Positions 37,679 to 46,185 of a DNA stretch of 64,000 bases are shown here, in pieces (position 1 is the stretch's first letter; each line of letters begins with the position of its first letter). A program made the translations under genes and the position numbers. The notes beneath the pieces were generated by a model that did no database searches, was not told where the DNA came from, and saw only the letters and a list, made by a program, of their open reading frames with translations. The stretch is taken from the NCBI RefSeq assembly GCF_014773275.1, contig NZ_JACWMW010000004.1, positions 248,001-312,000 of the forward strand, read 5' to 3'. This DNA is from Mucilaginibacter rigui (lineage in GTDB: Bacteria > Bacteroidota > Bacteroidia > Sphingobacteriales > Sphingobacteriaceae).

Positions 37679-37768
37679 ATATTAGTTATTCATAGTGTTT
37701 AATGCACACTAAGGTATAAATATAATCTTAAATATAAGACAATGTTATTATACCAACCTAACTGTTGG

Positions 37769-38281
37769 TTACATTTTAATGCTGAATGAACCCGAAATAT
37801 TTTTGTCGGTCATTGTTGTGAAATCGGTTACCTTGCCCGAGAACGATCCTTTAACCGTACCTTTTAAGCCATTTCCGGTAGCGTTTATTTCGGTAAATGT
37901 TACCGTTCCGCTGCCAACAGAAGTTCCCACTGTAATTATATCTGCATCAAACGTGCCGGCAACGGCTGTTGATGATGTTAACGAAAAACCTGTTACCAGG
38001 TCAGAACCACCACCTATCTGCGTATTACCTGTTGGCGGGTTTTGTGATGGTGAAATTACCTGGAAAAATGCAGTTTTAAGCGTAGTGGTTTTACCATCAA
38101 TAGTATAAGTTATTGTACTGCCATTTGAGATGCCACCACCGGTACCTGCACCTGCGTTTCCGCTAAGGAAATCAGCGCTTGGAACTGTTCCTTCCGGGTA
38201 AATAGGGGCATCTACCTTGCAACCGGTAATAGCGAAAGCAAAAAGGAATACCACTAATAATTTTGCGTAGAGTTTATTCAT
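37769..38281 (-). CDS. Hypothetical lipoprotein, 170 residues
   Basis: A predicted lipoprotein (lipobox Cys C21 in AFAITGCKVD) with a Gly/Ser/Thr-rich, beta-strand-rich body (TITYTIDGKTTTLKTAFF; TGNGLKGTVKGSFSGKVTDF) suggesting a secreted beta-sandwich. No family named with confidence. Preceded (on its strand) by the divergent spacer to the MFS gene. Confidence 0.7.
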   Translation of the reverse strand: MNKLYAKLLVVFLFAFAITGCKVDAPIYPEGTVPSADFLSGNAGAGTGGGISNGSTITYTIDGKTTTLKTAFFQVISPSQNPPTGNTQIGGGSDLVTGFSLTSSTAVAGTFDADIITVGTSVGSGTVTFTEINATGNGLKGTVKGSFSGKVTDFTTMTDKNISGSFSIKM

Positions 38282-38403
38282 ATAGTTTTATTAATCAGGC
38301 TATAAAGATATATAATTTTTTTCGTGCCAATTAAATCAGGCTACGGTTATTTTACCCCTGTATACGACTGAGAACTATATAAGTTAACCTCATCTGCACA
38401 AAA

Positions 38404-39108
38404 TTAACAATCGCCATCGGGGCCGCAGGTTGGGTCTTCAATAACATCAAGCTTTGGCTTTGCCTGTTCAGCATTCCATTCGCCAAAAGCTTTCTCAATA
38501 GTTTGCGAAAACACGGGCACCGCCTGCGCGCCCGATACGCCATATTTGCCGTTCATTACAAAAAATGGTACACCTTTTATGCCCAGGTATTGCGCTTCGG
38601 CTACATCGTGTTTTACGGCATCGGCATATGTGTTGGCAGCAAGTGTTTGTTTTATTTCATTCGCATCAAGGCCAATTGCCGTGCCTAATTCAGCAAGGGT
38701 TTCGGTATCGTCGACGTTTTTGCCATCAGTAAAATATGCTTTAAAAAGTGCCTCTTCGGCGGCATCGCCAAGGCCATGTTTTTTGGCCAGATGGGTAAAC
38801 TGATGCGCGTTAAAGCTATTGGCCACAACGGCGGTATCCATGTGGTAGGTAAGGCCAACTTCGGCAGCCATTTCGGTTACATGGTTGTTCATTTGTTGGG
38901 CGTAATCAAGTGTCCAGCCTTTGGCATCGGCCAGGTATTGGTTAATATTGGTAGACGGGTCGGTCACCATATCGGGGTTAAGCTGAAAGCTTTTCCACTC
39001 TATTTCCACTTCGTCTTTATGTTTAAATTGCTGTAGGGCATCCTCAAACCTGCGTTTACCAATGTAGCAAAACGGGCACATCACATCGCTCCAGATCTCA
39101 ACTTTCAT
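38404..39108 (-). CDS. FrnE-like DsbA family oxidoreductase
   Basis: A 234-residue cytosolic thioredoxin-fold protein of the DsbA/FrnE group, with the redox motif C11-P-F-C14 in SDVMCPFCYIGKRRFE and a helical insertion (about 65-175). The cis-proline region is GIKGVPFFVMNGKYGVSGAQ. An added C-terminal Cys pair (DPTCGPDGDC) is notable. No signal peptide, so it acts in the cytosol, perhaps as an isomerase under oxidative stress. Confidence 0.92.
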   Translation of the reverse strand: MKVEIWSDVMCPFCYIGKRRFEDALQQFKHKDEVEIEWKSFQLNPDMVTDPSTNINQYLADAKGWTLDYAQQMNNHVTEMAAEVGLTYHMDTAVVANSFNAHQFTHLAKKHGLGDAAEEALFKAYFTDGKNVDDTETLAELGTAIGLDANEIKQTLAANTYADAVKHDVAEAQYLGIKGVPFFVMNGKYGVSGAQAVPVFSQTIEKAFGEWNAEQAKPKLDVIEDPTCGPDGDC

Positions 39109-39196
39109 ATCCTTATTGAATTTTTAATAAAGTTACGGCAAATGGGGTTGGTAAGCGTAAGGAGAAAGTAAAAAGATAGGTTTATTAACGGAATGC

Positions 39197-39230
39197 ACCA
39201 CCAGCCGTTAATACAATTACGGTTGGTGGT
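39197..39230. other. Strong stem-loop between frnE and the metal operon
   Basis: Arms accaccagccgt and acggttggtggt pair (one G-U) around taatacaatt. It lies just after the last gene of the leftward operon, but no T-run follows, so its role as terminator or mRNA stabiliser is uncertain. Confidence 0.5.
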
Positions 39231-39239
39231 ACATAGGTA

Positions 39240-39449
39240 CTACTTTCCGGTTGTATCTCGCTCCACCAAGTCCATGCCACATTTGCTGCAGGTCCCGGGT
39301 TTATCGGCGGTTACTTCGGGATGCATGGTGCAATAGTATTTACCTTTTGGTTTAGCGGTTTCTTTGGCATCTTTTTGTGCCGTGTTATTGCAGGCGCCCG
39401 CTCCGAAGAGCAGCCCTGCAAATACTAATATGACGAATGTTTTTTTCAT
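39240..39449 (-). CDS. Heavy-metal-binding domain lipoprotein
   Basis: A 69-residue predicted lipoprotein (GAGACNN lipobox, Cys about 20) with a heavy-metal-binding domain: YYCTMHPEVTADKPGTCSKCGMDLVE, the YCTMHP...CPxCGM pattern found in CusB-like and copper-handling proteins. It starts 2 bases after the PepSY gene and ends the operon. It probably binds Cu or Ag ions at the membrane. Confidence 0.88.
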   Translation of the reverse strand: MKKTFVILVFAGLLFGAGACNNTAQKDAKETAKPKGKYYCTMHPEVTADKPGTCSKCGMDLVERDTTGK

Positions 39450-39451
39450 AA

Positions 39452-40885
39452 CTATTTGTTTTTGATGAATGCGGCAAAGCCGAATAGCGATACCATCAGC
39501 ACACCCAATGCGGCCAGCATACTTACTATATCGCGCGCGTTTTTACCGGCCCAGCTCATGCCGAAGTACTTATGTAAAAATATAAAAGATAAGCCTTCGG
39601 CGCGGTCAATACCGGCAACTTTTGTGGCCAGTTGTGATGTGGTGGTTTCGATATACCAGTTTTCGCCGTTGGGATAGTTTACCTTTTGTACAGGCAGGCG
39701 CTTGTTGATGAACCCGTATTCGTTATCAAACTGGCGGATCTGACTGATGGTTGTTTTACCTTTTACCTGTGCTGCACCTGTGTGGTAAAACCCGCTCAGG
39801 TAACCGGCATATTGCATATCGCCATTAATTAATGCGGCACCTGTTAGGGTATTGAAATAACTTACGTTCTTCTTAATGTCGCTCAGCTGGTAATAGGTGC
39901 TATCATTAAACTTAACCACGTTTATGTTTTTAACCAGGCTGTCGGCAATGGGCAGGGCAAGGTTTGAAAAAGTAAGATCTTTACTGTTGATGTGTTGCGC
40001 GTAAACTTTCGGCGCCGGGCCATCATTATGTAGTTTTACGATGAGGTGGAAAGCCCCGCTGATGACGAACGTAAGCATCACAAATGATACGATCAGCCCC
40101 AGCTGCCGGTGAAAACGGTGTACAAAACGGGTGTCCTTGCGGTTATCAGCCCGGCGGTTTTGTGTAGCTGTTTTAAACTTTTTCCAAAACAAGCCGTAAA
40201 TAGTTAATCCGCTTAAAAGTGAAAAAAGCATTGCCACCACAACAAGCAGCATAACCACATTGCGGAACTGATTGCCGCCAATGGCTGCCAGAAAGTCCCA
40301 GGTATGCAGTTGCTCAAAAACAGTGAGCATAGCCTTACGGGTATTGTTATTGAATGTACCCATGCGGCTTTGGCCGGTTTCAATGTAAACATCCATCCCG
40401 TCGGGCCGGTCAAAAGCTACCTTCCAAACAGGCAACAAGTGGTTAATGGGCTGGTAATGCCCGTCGAAGGTTTTTTGCAGGCTGATGCTTTTTATTTTTG
40501 ATGTGCTATCCTGCGTAAAATACCGGGCCAGGTAAGTGGCGTAAAGCTTATCGCCGTGGGCCAATATCTTCCCGGTATTGGCCGAGTAATAATTGTACAC
40601 GCTATCTGTACTTAAAACCTGGTAATAAGTGTCGTTATTAAAACTTACCTGCCCAAAGTTTATCAAACTGCTGATGTTGTTTTGAGCAAGCACCTGCTGA
40701 ACAGATAATGCGGGTTTGGTTTTAGCAGGCACGGGTTTATATACCTCCAGCGCTATCACCGGCCTGAACCAGTTTGACATGAACGGATGCGACAGGCCGC
40801 TCAGCGTCCACATCATAACAGGGATAAGGGCTGTTAAGCCCAATATCCGATGCCATTTATAAAAATTTTGTTTTGCTGTTGCCAT
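39452..40885 (-). CDS. PepSY domain-containing inner-membrane protein
   Basis: A 477-residue protein of the PepSY-associated TM family, often reductase-like and linked to siderophore or metal uptake. Membrane helices at about 13-35, 205-235, 260-283 and 445-470; two PepSY-like periplasmic segments between (YYSANTGKILAHGDKLYATYLARYF; YFNTLTGAALINGDMQYAGYLSGFYH). It is 2 bases from genes on both sides, so co-translated with the TonB receptor and the metal-binding lipoprotein. Confidence 0.9.
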   Translation of the reverse strand: MATAKQNFYKWHRILGLTALIPVMMWTLSGLSHPFMSNWFRPVIALEVYKPVPAKTKPALSVQQVLAQNNISSLINFGQVSFNNDTYYQVLSTDSVYNYYSANTGKILAHGDKLYATYLARYFTQDSTSKIKSISLQKTFDGHYQPINHLLPVWKVAFDRPDGMDVYIETGQSRMGTFNNNTRKAMLTVFEQLHTWDFLAAIGGNQFRNVVMLLVVVAMLFSLLSGLTIYGLFWKKFKTATQNRRADNRKDTRFVHRFHRQLGLIVSFVMLTFVISGAFHLIVKLHNDGPAPKVYAQHINSKDLTFSNLALPIADSLVKNINVVKFNDSTYYQLSDIKKNVSYFNTLTGAALINGDMQYAGYLSGFYHTGAAQVKGKTTISQIRQFDNEYGFINKRLPVQKVNYPNGENWYIETTTSQLATKVAGIDRAEGLSFIFLHKYFGMSWAGKNARDIVSMLAALGVLMVSLFGFAAFIKNK

Positions 40886-40887
40886 GA

Positions 40888-43236
40888 TTAATGTTTTGCA
40901 AATGAATAACTGATACCCAATGTGTACACTCTTGGCGGCGCGGCGTTGTAGGTATCGCCGTATTGGTTGCTGATTACTGTGGTTGCGTAAAGCTTATTGG
41001 TTAAGTTAAGCACATTAAACCACATGCCTGCGCCTTGCAATGGCCCGTTTTTTACATCGAAGCCGGTACGCAGGTTAAAAATATCGTAGCCTGCATAGGT
41101 TTTGGTATTGGCCGGGTTTGTAAAATAGGAGGCGATGTGCTGCCATTCGCCCGCTATCCTGAAACCGTTGATGTACGCGGGTTTGTAGGTGATCTCGGAG
41201 TTGGCTATCCAGTTTGGTGCATTGTTCATGCGGTTGCCGTTATAAACTTTAACCGTGTTGGCGCCTGTGCTGTAGTTAGTTGTTACCTCGCTATAATCAA
41301 TATACGTATGCCTGGCGTTGGTGCCGCTAAACCTAAAGCTCAGTTCGTTTACCGGCGCGTAGGCTACCGAATATTCTACTCCGCGGTGGCGGGTTGCGCC
41401 TGCATTTTGGTTTTGGGTGGTATTATCGGGCAATAGCTGGTTAATGATCTCATTACGGCCTTCCAAATCGTAAAAGGTAATCTCTAAATACATCTTCTTG
41501 TTCATGGCGGTGAACCAGCCGCCGGCTTCGTAGTTGTTAAATGTTGCCTGTTTTAACGGGGTAAGCTGACGTGCGCTGTACAAGTCACCGGTTTCTGGCG
41601 GCTGGAAACCTACACTGTAATTGGCATATAAACCTTTGTTATTGCCAAAATTGTAGGTAAGCCCAAGCTTTGGCGCTACGATGTTAAAATCGTTGGTTTC
41701 CTGCTGTTTGTATTTGGTGCTGCCTGGGGCAATGCCATTGGTGAAATTGTAGTGGATACGATCGTAACGTAAGCCCATCACAATGCGCAGTGGCTCGGCA
41801 GGTTTGATCTCGTACTGCGCGTAAGCCGCGGTATTGAACAGCTTGATACGGTAGTTATCGATATAATTACCGGTAGGGGTGTAACCCGTATAAAAGTTAT
41901 TGGCTACATCCTTTTGTATATTCAAAAACTTGGCGTAATAGCTGCTGGGGCTGTTGTCGGCATAAACACCAACAATTAACCTAGAGTGCAGGAAATCCAG
42001 ATCCTGCCTGTGCTGTGCCAGTAAACCAAGGCTGTGGAAGCTCTGGTCGTTCTGCTGACCGTTAGAGCTAACATAGTTACCCGCATTATCCCTTACATCT
42101 GATATATAATAACTCGGTAACTGCGCGGTAGAGTTATTGCGATAAAATAGGGTAAGGAAAGTACTGCTTTGCGCGTTCCATGTATGCTCGAGCTTGGTAT
42201 TGGCCCTAAAGGCTTTTACCTTGCGGTAGGTAAAGCGCTGGTTTGCACCATAGGTGCGGCTGTAAAACTTCGCGCTGTCCAAACTTCCCGGTGTTTGGGT
42301 GTTCAGGTAATTATAGGCTACGGATGTGGTTAAACGCGTTGCGTTATCAAAATCGTAAGTGGTTTTAAAATTGCCCGAGTATTTATCAAAGTTGGTATAA
42401 TCCTGCCAGCCATCGCGTTGTTTGGCTATGTAGCCGCCAACATACAAGCCAAATTTGCCTGTGCTGAAACCTCCGTCGGCATCAACACGGCGATAGTGGT
42501 AGTTGTCGCCCTGTACAGATACATTGCCCGCGTAACCCGCAGGTGGCCCCTGTGTAATAAAGTTGATGGCCCCGCCAATAGCGTTGCTGCCGTAAAGTGA
42601 TGATGCCGGGCCTTTGATCACCTCGATATCGCGCACGCCGCTCATATTGATCTCATAAAGCGAATTGTGGTTAAAGATACCGGTAGGGCGAATGGGCAGG
42701 CCATCTTCCATATATAAATACAATGCGTTGTAAGTAATAGGCTGGCGGATAGCCATGGTGTGCTGCTCGTTCCCCAGATCCACCATGTACACGCCGGTTA
42801 CTTTGTTCAGCAATTGGTAAAGTGCGGTGGCTTTGGTGTCATGAATTTGGGTGGCGTTTATTTTACTGATAGCGATGGGTGCATCCTGCCTGGCCTGGCG
42901 TTCGCGGCTGGCCGATATAACTACCTGTTGGAGGTCGATGGTTGAGGGCTCCAGTGCTATGTCTACAGATTCGGTGCCGTTAAGGGTATAGATATTATCG
43001 GCAAAACCTATCATACTTAAACGGATGGTTTTAACATTGTTGGTTTGTATGGTGAACTTGCCTTTGGCATTTGTGGTAGTCAGCAATTTGCCATCGGCAG
43101 TGTTGCTGATCATTACACCAGCTACGGCTTCGTTTGTTCGGGCGTCGGTTACTGTGCCGCGCAGGCTGCTTTGGCCAAAGGCAATAGCAGGCGCAAAACA
43201 CAGTATTATATATAATATTAGTGTAGGTGTTTTCAT
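40888..43236 (-). CDS. TonB-dependent outer-membrane receptor, metal or siderophore type
   Basis: A 782-residue receptor. ATG at 43236 gives a good signal peptide (TLILYIILCFAPAIAFGQ). Then a carboxypeptidase-like domain (about 24-105), plug (IAISKINATQIHDTKATALYQLL; IEVIKGPASSLYGSNAIGGAINF) and beta-barrel ending in LGISYSFAKH. Unlike SusC it has no SusD partner; with PepSY and heavy-metal-binding neighbours, copper or ferric/siderophore uptake is likely. The leader contains two hairpins, gcccta-tgct-tagggc (43253-43268) and tatgc-aaaa-gcata (about 43285-43298). Confidence 0.9.
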   Translation of the reverse strand: MKTPTLILYIILCFAPAIAFGQSSLRGTVTDARTNEAVAGVMISNTADGKLLTTTNAKGKFTIQTNNVKTIRLSMIGFADNIYTLNGTESVDIALEPSTIDLQQVVISASRERQARQDAPIAISKINATQIHDTKATALYQLLNKVTGVYMVDLGNEQHTMAIRQPITYNALYLYMEDGLPIRPTGIFNHNSLYEINMSGVRDIEVIKGPASSLYGSNAIGGAINFITQGPPAGYAGNVSVQGDNYHYRRVDADGGFSTGKFGLYVGGYIAKQRDGWQDYTNFDKYSGNFKTTYDFDNATRLTTSVAYNYLNTQTPGSLDSAKFYSRTYGANQRFTYRKVKAFRANTKLEHTWNAQSSTFLTLFYRNNSTAQLPSYYISDVRDNAGNYVSSNGQQNDQSFHSLGLLAQHRQDLDFLHSRLIVGVYADNSPSSYYAKFLNIQKDVANNFYTGYTPTGNYIDNYRIKLFNTAAYAQYEIKPAEPLRIVMGLRYDRIHYNFTNGIAPGSTKYKQQETNDFNIVAPKLGLTYNFGNNKGLYANYSVGFQPPETGDLYSARQLTPLKQATFNNYEAGGWFTAMNKKMYLEITFYDLEGRNEIINQLLPDNTTQNQNAGATRHRGVEYSVAYAPVNELSFRFSGTNARHTYIDYSEVTTNYSTGANTVKVYNGNRMNNAPNWIANSEITYKPAYINGFRIAGEWQHIASYFTNPANTKTYAGYDIFNLRTGFDVKNGPLQGAGMWFNVLNLTNKLYATTVISNQYGDTYNAAPPRVYTLGISYSFAKH

Positions 43237-43357
43237 AAAAACGTATAAGCTTGCCCTATGCTTAGGGCATAAATAAATTACAGTTGTATGCAAAAGCATA
43301 GCAGATACAGGGCTTAGGCCGGCATCGAAAACTGTATTAAAAAAAAGAAGGGTGTTT

Positions 43358-43729
43358 TTATGAGAGCCGTGGCGGCTGGAAGATATTGCGGGATAGCTCC
43401 GGCAGTTGAATACGATAGTTCGGCACTTTGGTTACCGATAATAAAACCTGGTAGAACTTAACCTTAGCCGGCTGATTGTAGTTGGCCTCCTGGAACAGGT
43501 TTTTTTGTGCCTGCCGATCTTCGGTGTTCTGCTTGTCTTCGGCTTGTTTTACTTTTTTCATAAAGTAACACTTGCCATTGCAATGTAACTGGGGTTTATT
43601 ACGGTTTTCGCAAAGTTTTGTGGCGATGTAGTTGCGGTTCAGCTCGAACCCCGCGTAGATAAAAAAACGCGAGAAATTAGCCGATACAAGCGACACAATT
43701 AATAAATATGCGGTTAAACGTTGTAACAT
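43358..43729 (-). CDS. Small CxGKCY-motif protein of the metal operon
   Basis: A 123-residue protein with an N-terminal hydrophobic helix (about 5-25) and the cluster C40-ENRNKPQLH-C50-NGK-C54-YFMKKVKQ, then a charged Gln/Lys-rich helix. Similar short proteins stand before TonB receptors in other Bacteroidota, and the three cysteines suggest metal binding. ATG at 43729 chosen; a longer reading needs TTG. It lies 121 bases upstream of the receptor gene, probably first in the operon. Function unknown. Confidence 0.75.
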   Translation of the reverse strand: MLQRLTAYLLIVSLVSANFSRFFIYAGFELNRNYIATKLCENRNKPQLHCNGKCYFMKKVKQAEDKQNTEDRQAQKNLFQEANYNQPAKVKFYQVLLSVTKVPNYRIQLPELSRNIFQPPRLS

Positions 43730-43787
43730 GCGGCGCAAAGGTAAGCGTTGTTAATTATTATAACAACCGGTTATTCACAATACGTAT

Positions 43788-43820
43788 AAAAACCCCGCCG
43801 GGTTGGCAGGGCTTTTATTA
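43788..43820 (-). terminator. Terminator after GG-leader peptide gene 1
   Basis: On the minus strand aaaagccctgcc-aac-ccggcggggttttt forms an imperfect GC stem with a T-run, 20-50 bases after the peptide stop codon. Confidence 0.7.
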
Positions 43821-43838
43821 TTTTAGTATACAGGTTTA

Positions 43839-44087
43839 TTAAGCAAGGTTGGATGTGCATCCATAAATACCTGTATAGCCGTGTGATCTGCAATAGTTTT
43901 GCGAATCAACGAGTGAATTACAACAAACCCCATAGAATGATATAACATCACTTAATGGATCTGATGATACGCCACACGATACATAGTTTTCGCACAAAAT
44001 TGGCCCTGGTTGTGTTGGATCCGGCGGAAGGCCACCACCCAAAACGTGTTTCATCTCAACCCTGCTGAGTTTCATAAATTTCGACAT
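43839..44087 (-). CDS. GG-leader Cys-rich secreted peptide 1
   Basis: An 82-residue precursor. Residues 1-18 (MSKFMKLSRVEMKHVLGG) form a double-glycine leader of the bacteriocin/RiPP type, normally removed by a C39 peptidase during export. The 64-residue core has six Cys (CENYVSC, GVCC, NYC, YGC) and ends GCTSNLA. Two paralogs at 47387-47659 and 49856-50071 share the leader but not the core. Six Cys and an adjacent VKOR-thioredoxin gene suggest three disulfides. It follows that gene with a candidate structured RNA between. Role (bacteriocin, signal or toxin) unknown. Confidence 0.82.
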   Translation of the reverse strand: MSKFMKLSRVEMKHVLGGGLPPDPTQPGPILCENYVSCGVSSDPLSDVISFYGVCCNSLVDSQNYCRSHGYTGIYGCTSNLA

Positions 44088-44117
44088 AAAATAAAAATTT
44101 AATAATTAACTACCTTT

Positions 44118-44239
44118 GCCGTAACCACGCCCCGGCAATTAGGCTGCATATATGTTAAAGTGCATGCTCCTTTACTTTCGCGAGAAGTTTATTTTATTGC
44201 TATCCTTTTAAATATTCATAATTTTAAGGCAGGGCGTGG
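44118..44239 (-). ncRNA. Candidate structured RNA leader, copy 1
   Basis: Upstream of peptide 1, the transcript would contain CCACGCCC near its 5' end and GGGCGTGG near its 3' end (44231-44238 and 44125-44132 on the + strand), able to pair over about 100 nt, with internal GCAT...ATGC and CTTCTCGCGAAAG hairpins and a GCCG...CGGC stem whose loop contains the 3' pairing strand. The same layout occurs at 47690-47819 and 50100-50229. Sequence supports pairing; function is inferred. Confidence 0.5.
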
Positions 44240-44268
44240 CTTTTTGCACCCCTCCCTAAAAGTTTTTT

Positions 44269-45858
44269 TTATTGCTGCACCAGCAGGTATTTAATATCTT
44301 GTATGCGGTAAACATCCGGTAAACGATGCCCGTTAATTAGGAGGGTGGGAGTGGCCCTTACTTCGGCCAGGTTGCACCATTCCTGTTGCCTGTCAAGCTT
44401 GTAATATTTTGTTTCGTCGAGGGTTACAGGGTGTGCTTTGGCCCAGGCATCGTAATCTTTGTGTTTTTGATCGTACCAGTCGTTAAGGGCTTGTTTTACC
44501 TTGCTTTTATCAGCCAGTTCATTTAATGCCATCAGGTGCCTGGTTACGGGTGTTTTAAGATCGGCATCCGTGTTATTGGCCGTAAATACAAGCCGTACCT
44601 GTATATCGGGGTTACGGTTTAGCCATTCATCCAAAACATGGTGAGTTTTGGCACATGGCGGGCAGTAGGGGTTGCTTACCATAGTGATGATATTACCGGC
44701 TTCAACGTTGCCTAAAACAATACTCCAGTCTTCGGCCGGTACAGCATATTTGGGCTGCTCTTTTAGGGCGGTGTTAAACAAGTCGGTGTTATATTTAAAA
44801 TCGCGCAGCTGGCCTTTAAGCGTGTTTAATTGTTGTGATTTTAGCAGCAATGGCTTTAACAACAGCCACAGCCCAACAGGCAGGGTAAGGCAAATAAGCA
44901 ATCCGGCAAGTTCCGTAAGGTTTAAAAGCTGGAACGGCGCGTTTAAAAACCCCACCATAGGTATAAACTCCAGCCAAAGCAAGGCCTGCACGGTACAGCA
45001 TAAAACACACCATTGTTTGGCAACACGCGCCTGGTGATAGATAGAGTATACGGTATAAGGCAAACTAATAATATTGAGTATTGCCAAAGCCTGTAGCATG
45101 GCAGTATTTGTACCTGCAAACAGCAGGGCCAGCCAGGTACCTGTAAAGTAGAAAAAGCCCACCTCGCTCCAGCTAAGGCCATCAAAAACATTGGCGGCTT
45201 TGGATGCCAGGATGGCGTTACAATTGGTTTTACCGCCGCCGCCGCAAAGCGTTTGCACCAGCGGGTTGTTACGATCTATACTTTGTATAAGCAACAATAC
45301 CGAAACGGTAACCCCGCCGGTTTTAAACAACGCCGCCAGCATAGTTTGCCAGCTGCTAAATATTGGGGAGAAGGTTATGATTGATGCTAAAAGCGCAAAG
45401 GCCAGCAAACCTAATGCAAGGGTATAACGCAGCCCGGTGGTATTAAAACCACTGCTTTTTTTAACAGATGCGGTTTCGGGCATTTCTACAGCCAGCACCA
45501 CGCCGGTAAACGAATTGGCAAAATCATCAAAACTTAGGGTGTAGTTTTTGCGGCTTTGGTCGGTAGCGGTAACCTGCTTTGCGGATATGGCGGTGATGAG
45601 CAAAAACTCCGAACCCGACTTATTGGTGTGGGCAATAAAAGGTACGGGTACTTCGGGCAGTTCGTCCTTAGTGATGCGGTACGCGCCCGATTCGATGCCA
45701 AAATTGGTAAGCACATCATTTAGGGCCAGCAGGTTTGGGTAATCGGGGTGGATGTTTAGTTCGTCGGTTATTTGTTCGGCGGTAACTGATGGATCGATAA
45801 TTTTGACTAATTCAATGAGTACCGCGTCGGCATTTGGGCGTTTGTAAAAGATAGACAT
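44269..45858 (-). CDS. VKOR-thioredoxin fusion with C39-like N-terminal domain
   Basis: A 529-residue membrane protein. Residues 1-125 resemble a C39 peptidase (PDYPNLLALNDVLTNFGIES; PFIAHTNKSGSEFLLITAI; LSFDDFANSFTGVVLAVE) but the catalytic Cys region is NADAVLIELV and the His is absent, so it should be inactive. Residues 145-340 form a VKOR four-helix core with loop Cys C205/C213 and redox C284-V-L-C287. Residues 370-529 form a thioredoxin domain with C399-P-P-C402. It should create disulfides in the periplasm with quinone as acceptor. It sits directly upstream of GG-leader peptide 1, its likely client. Confidence 0.88.
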   Translation of the reverse strand: MSIFYKRPNADAVLIELVKIIDPSVTAEQITDELNIHPDYPNLLALNDVLTNFGIESGAYRITKDELPEVPVPFIAHTNKSGSEFLLITAISAKQVTATDQSRKNYTLSFDDFANSFTGVVLAVEMPETASVKKSSGFNTTGLRYTLALGLLAFALLASIITFSPIFSSWQTMLAALFKTGGVTVSVLLLIQSIDRNNPLVQTLCGGGGKTNCNAILASKAANVFDGLSWSEVGFFYFTGTWLALLFAGTNTAMLQALAILNIISLPYTVYSIYHQARVAKQWCVLCCTVQALLWLEFIPMVGFLNAPFQLLNLTELAGLLICLTLPVGLWLLLKPLLLKSQQLNTLKGQLRDFKYNTDLFNTALKEQPKYAVPAEDWSIVLGNVEAGNIITMVSNPYCPPCAKTHHVLDEWLNRNPDIQVRLVFTANNTDADLKTPVTRHLMALNELADKSKVKQALNDWYDQKHKDYDAWAKAHPVTLDETKYYKLDRQQEWCNLAEVRATPTLLINGHRLPDVYRIQDIKYLLVQQ

Positions 45859-45924
45859 AGGCTGTTTGCTTGGTTCAATAAACTTATTTATTTAAAAGCA
45901 ACAAACCAATAAGTATTTTAAAAT

Positions 45925-45940
45925 CACGTAGTTTTACGTG
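45925..45940. promoter_or_regulatory. Palindrome CACGTA-N4-TACGTG, copy 1
   Basis: A perfect 6+6 inverted repeat about 70 bases upstream of the VKOR start codon. Identical copies lie at the same distance from the VKOR relic starts at 48009-48024 and 50418-50433, so the spacing as well as the sequence is kept. Candidate operator or upstream terminator. Confidence 0.5.
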
Positions 45941-46091
45941 GTTTTTGAGGGGTATGTAATGTGTTTTTGACTTTAGTGAAAGTGAAATATTTTTTTACGC
46001 ATTAAATGGTATGTTTAAAGAAAATGTGCGAATTGCAGGCAACTTACTATAGGAAGAGCCCGGCTTGCCCGGCCTTGCGAAAAAAGCTATT

Positions 46092-46178
46092 TTATATTTT
46101 AAGCATGTTTTCCAGGTTGTCTAATTTAACGTTGCGGCCAATAAGTTGGCCCTTGTTATTTAGTAGATAACCTTTCTC
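46092..46178 (-). pseudogene. C-terminal relic of a TlpA-like gene (1)
   Basis: In a frame different from the intact gene next to it, 28 codons read EKGYLLNNKGQLIGRNVKLD then NLENMLKI and a stop, a typical C-terminal strand-helix end of a TlpA/thioredoxin protein (compare ILVDQQGNIVGRNIYGEQLE in the neighbour). No upstream part remains: the intact TlpA stop codon lies 8 bases before it. It looks like the leftover of a duplicated gene removed by internal deletion. Confidence 0.7.
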
Positions 46179-46185
46179 TATCCAA

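Larger units (their letters stand above)
45859..46185. other. 327-base region: VKOR promoter region and TlpA relic
   Basis: Contains the upstream region of the VKOR gene, including the palindrome cacgta-gttt-tacgtg, and, at the right end, the pseudogene tail of a TlpA-like gene. The first 80 bases (45856-45950) are nearly identical to 47940-48030 and 50350-50440. Confidence 0.65.

Noticed and set aside
41035-41436. 133-residue frame on the plus strand within the TonB receptor
   Set aside because: Opposite a conserved barrel region; composition (Cys/Val/Gly-rich) is typical of antisense reading.
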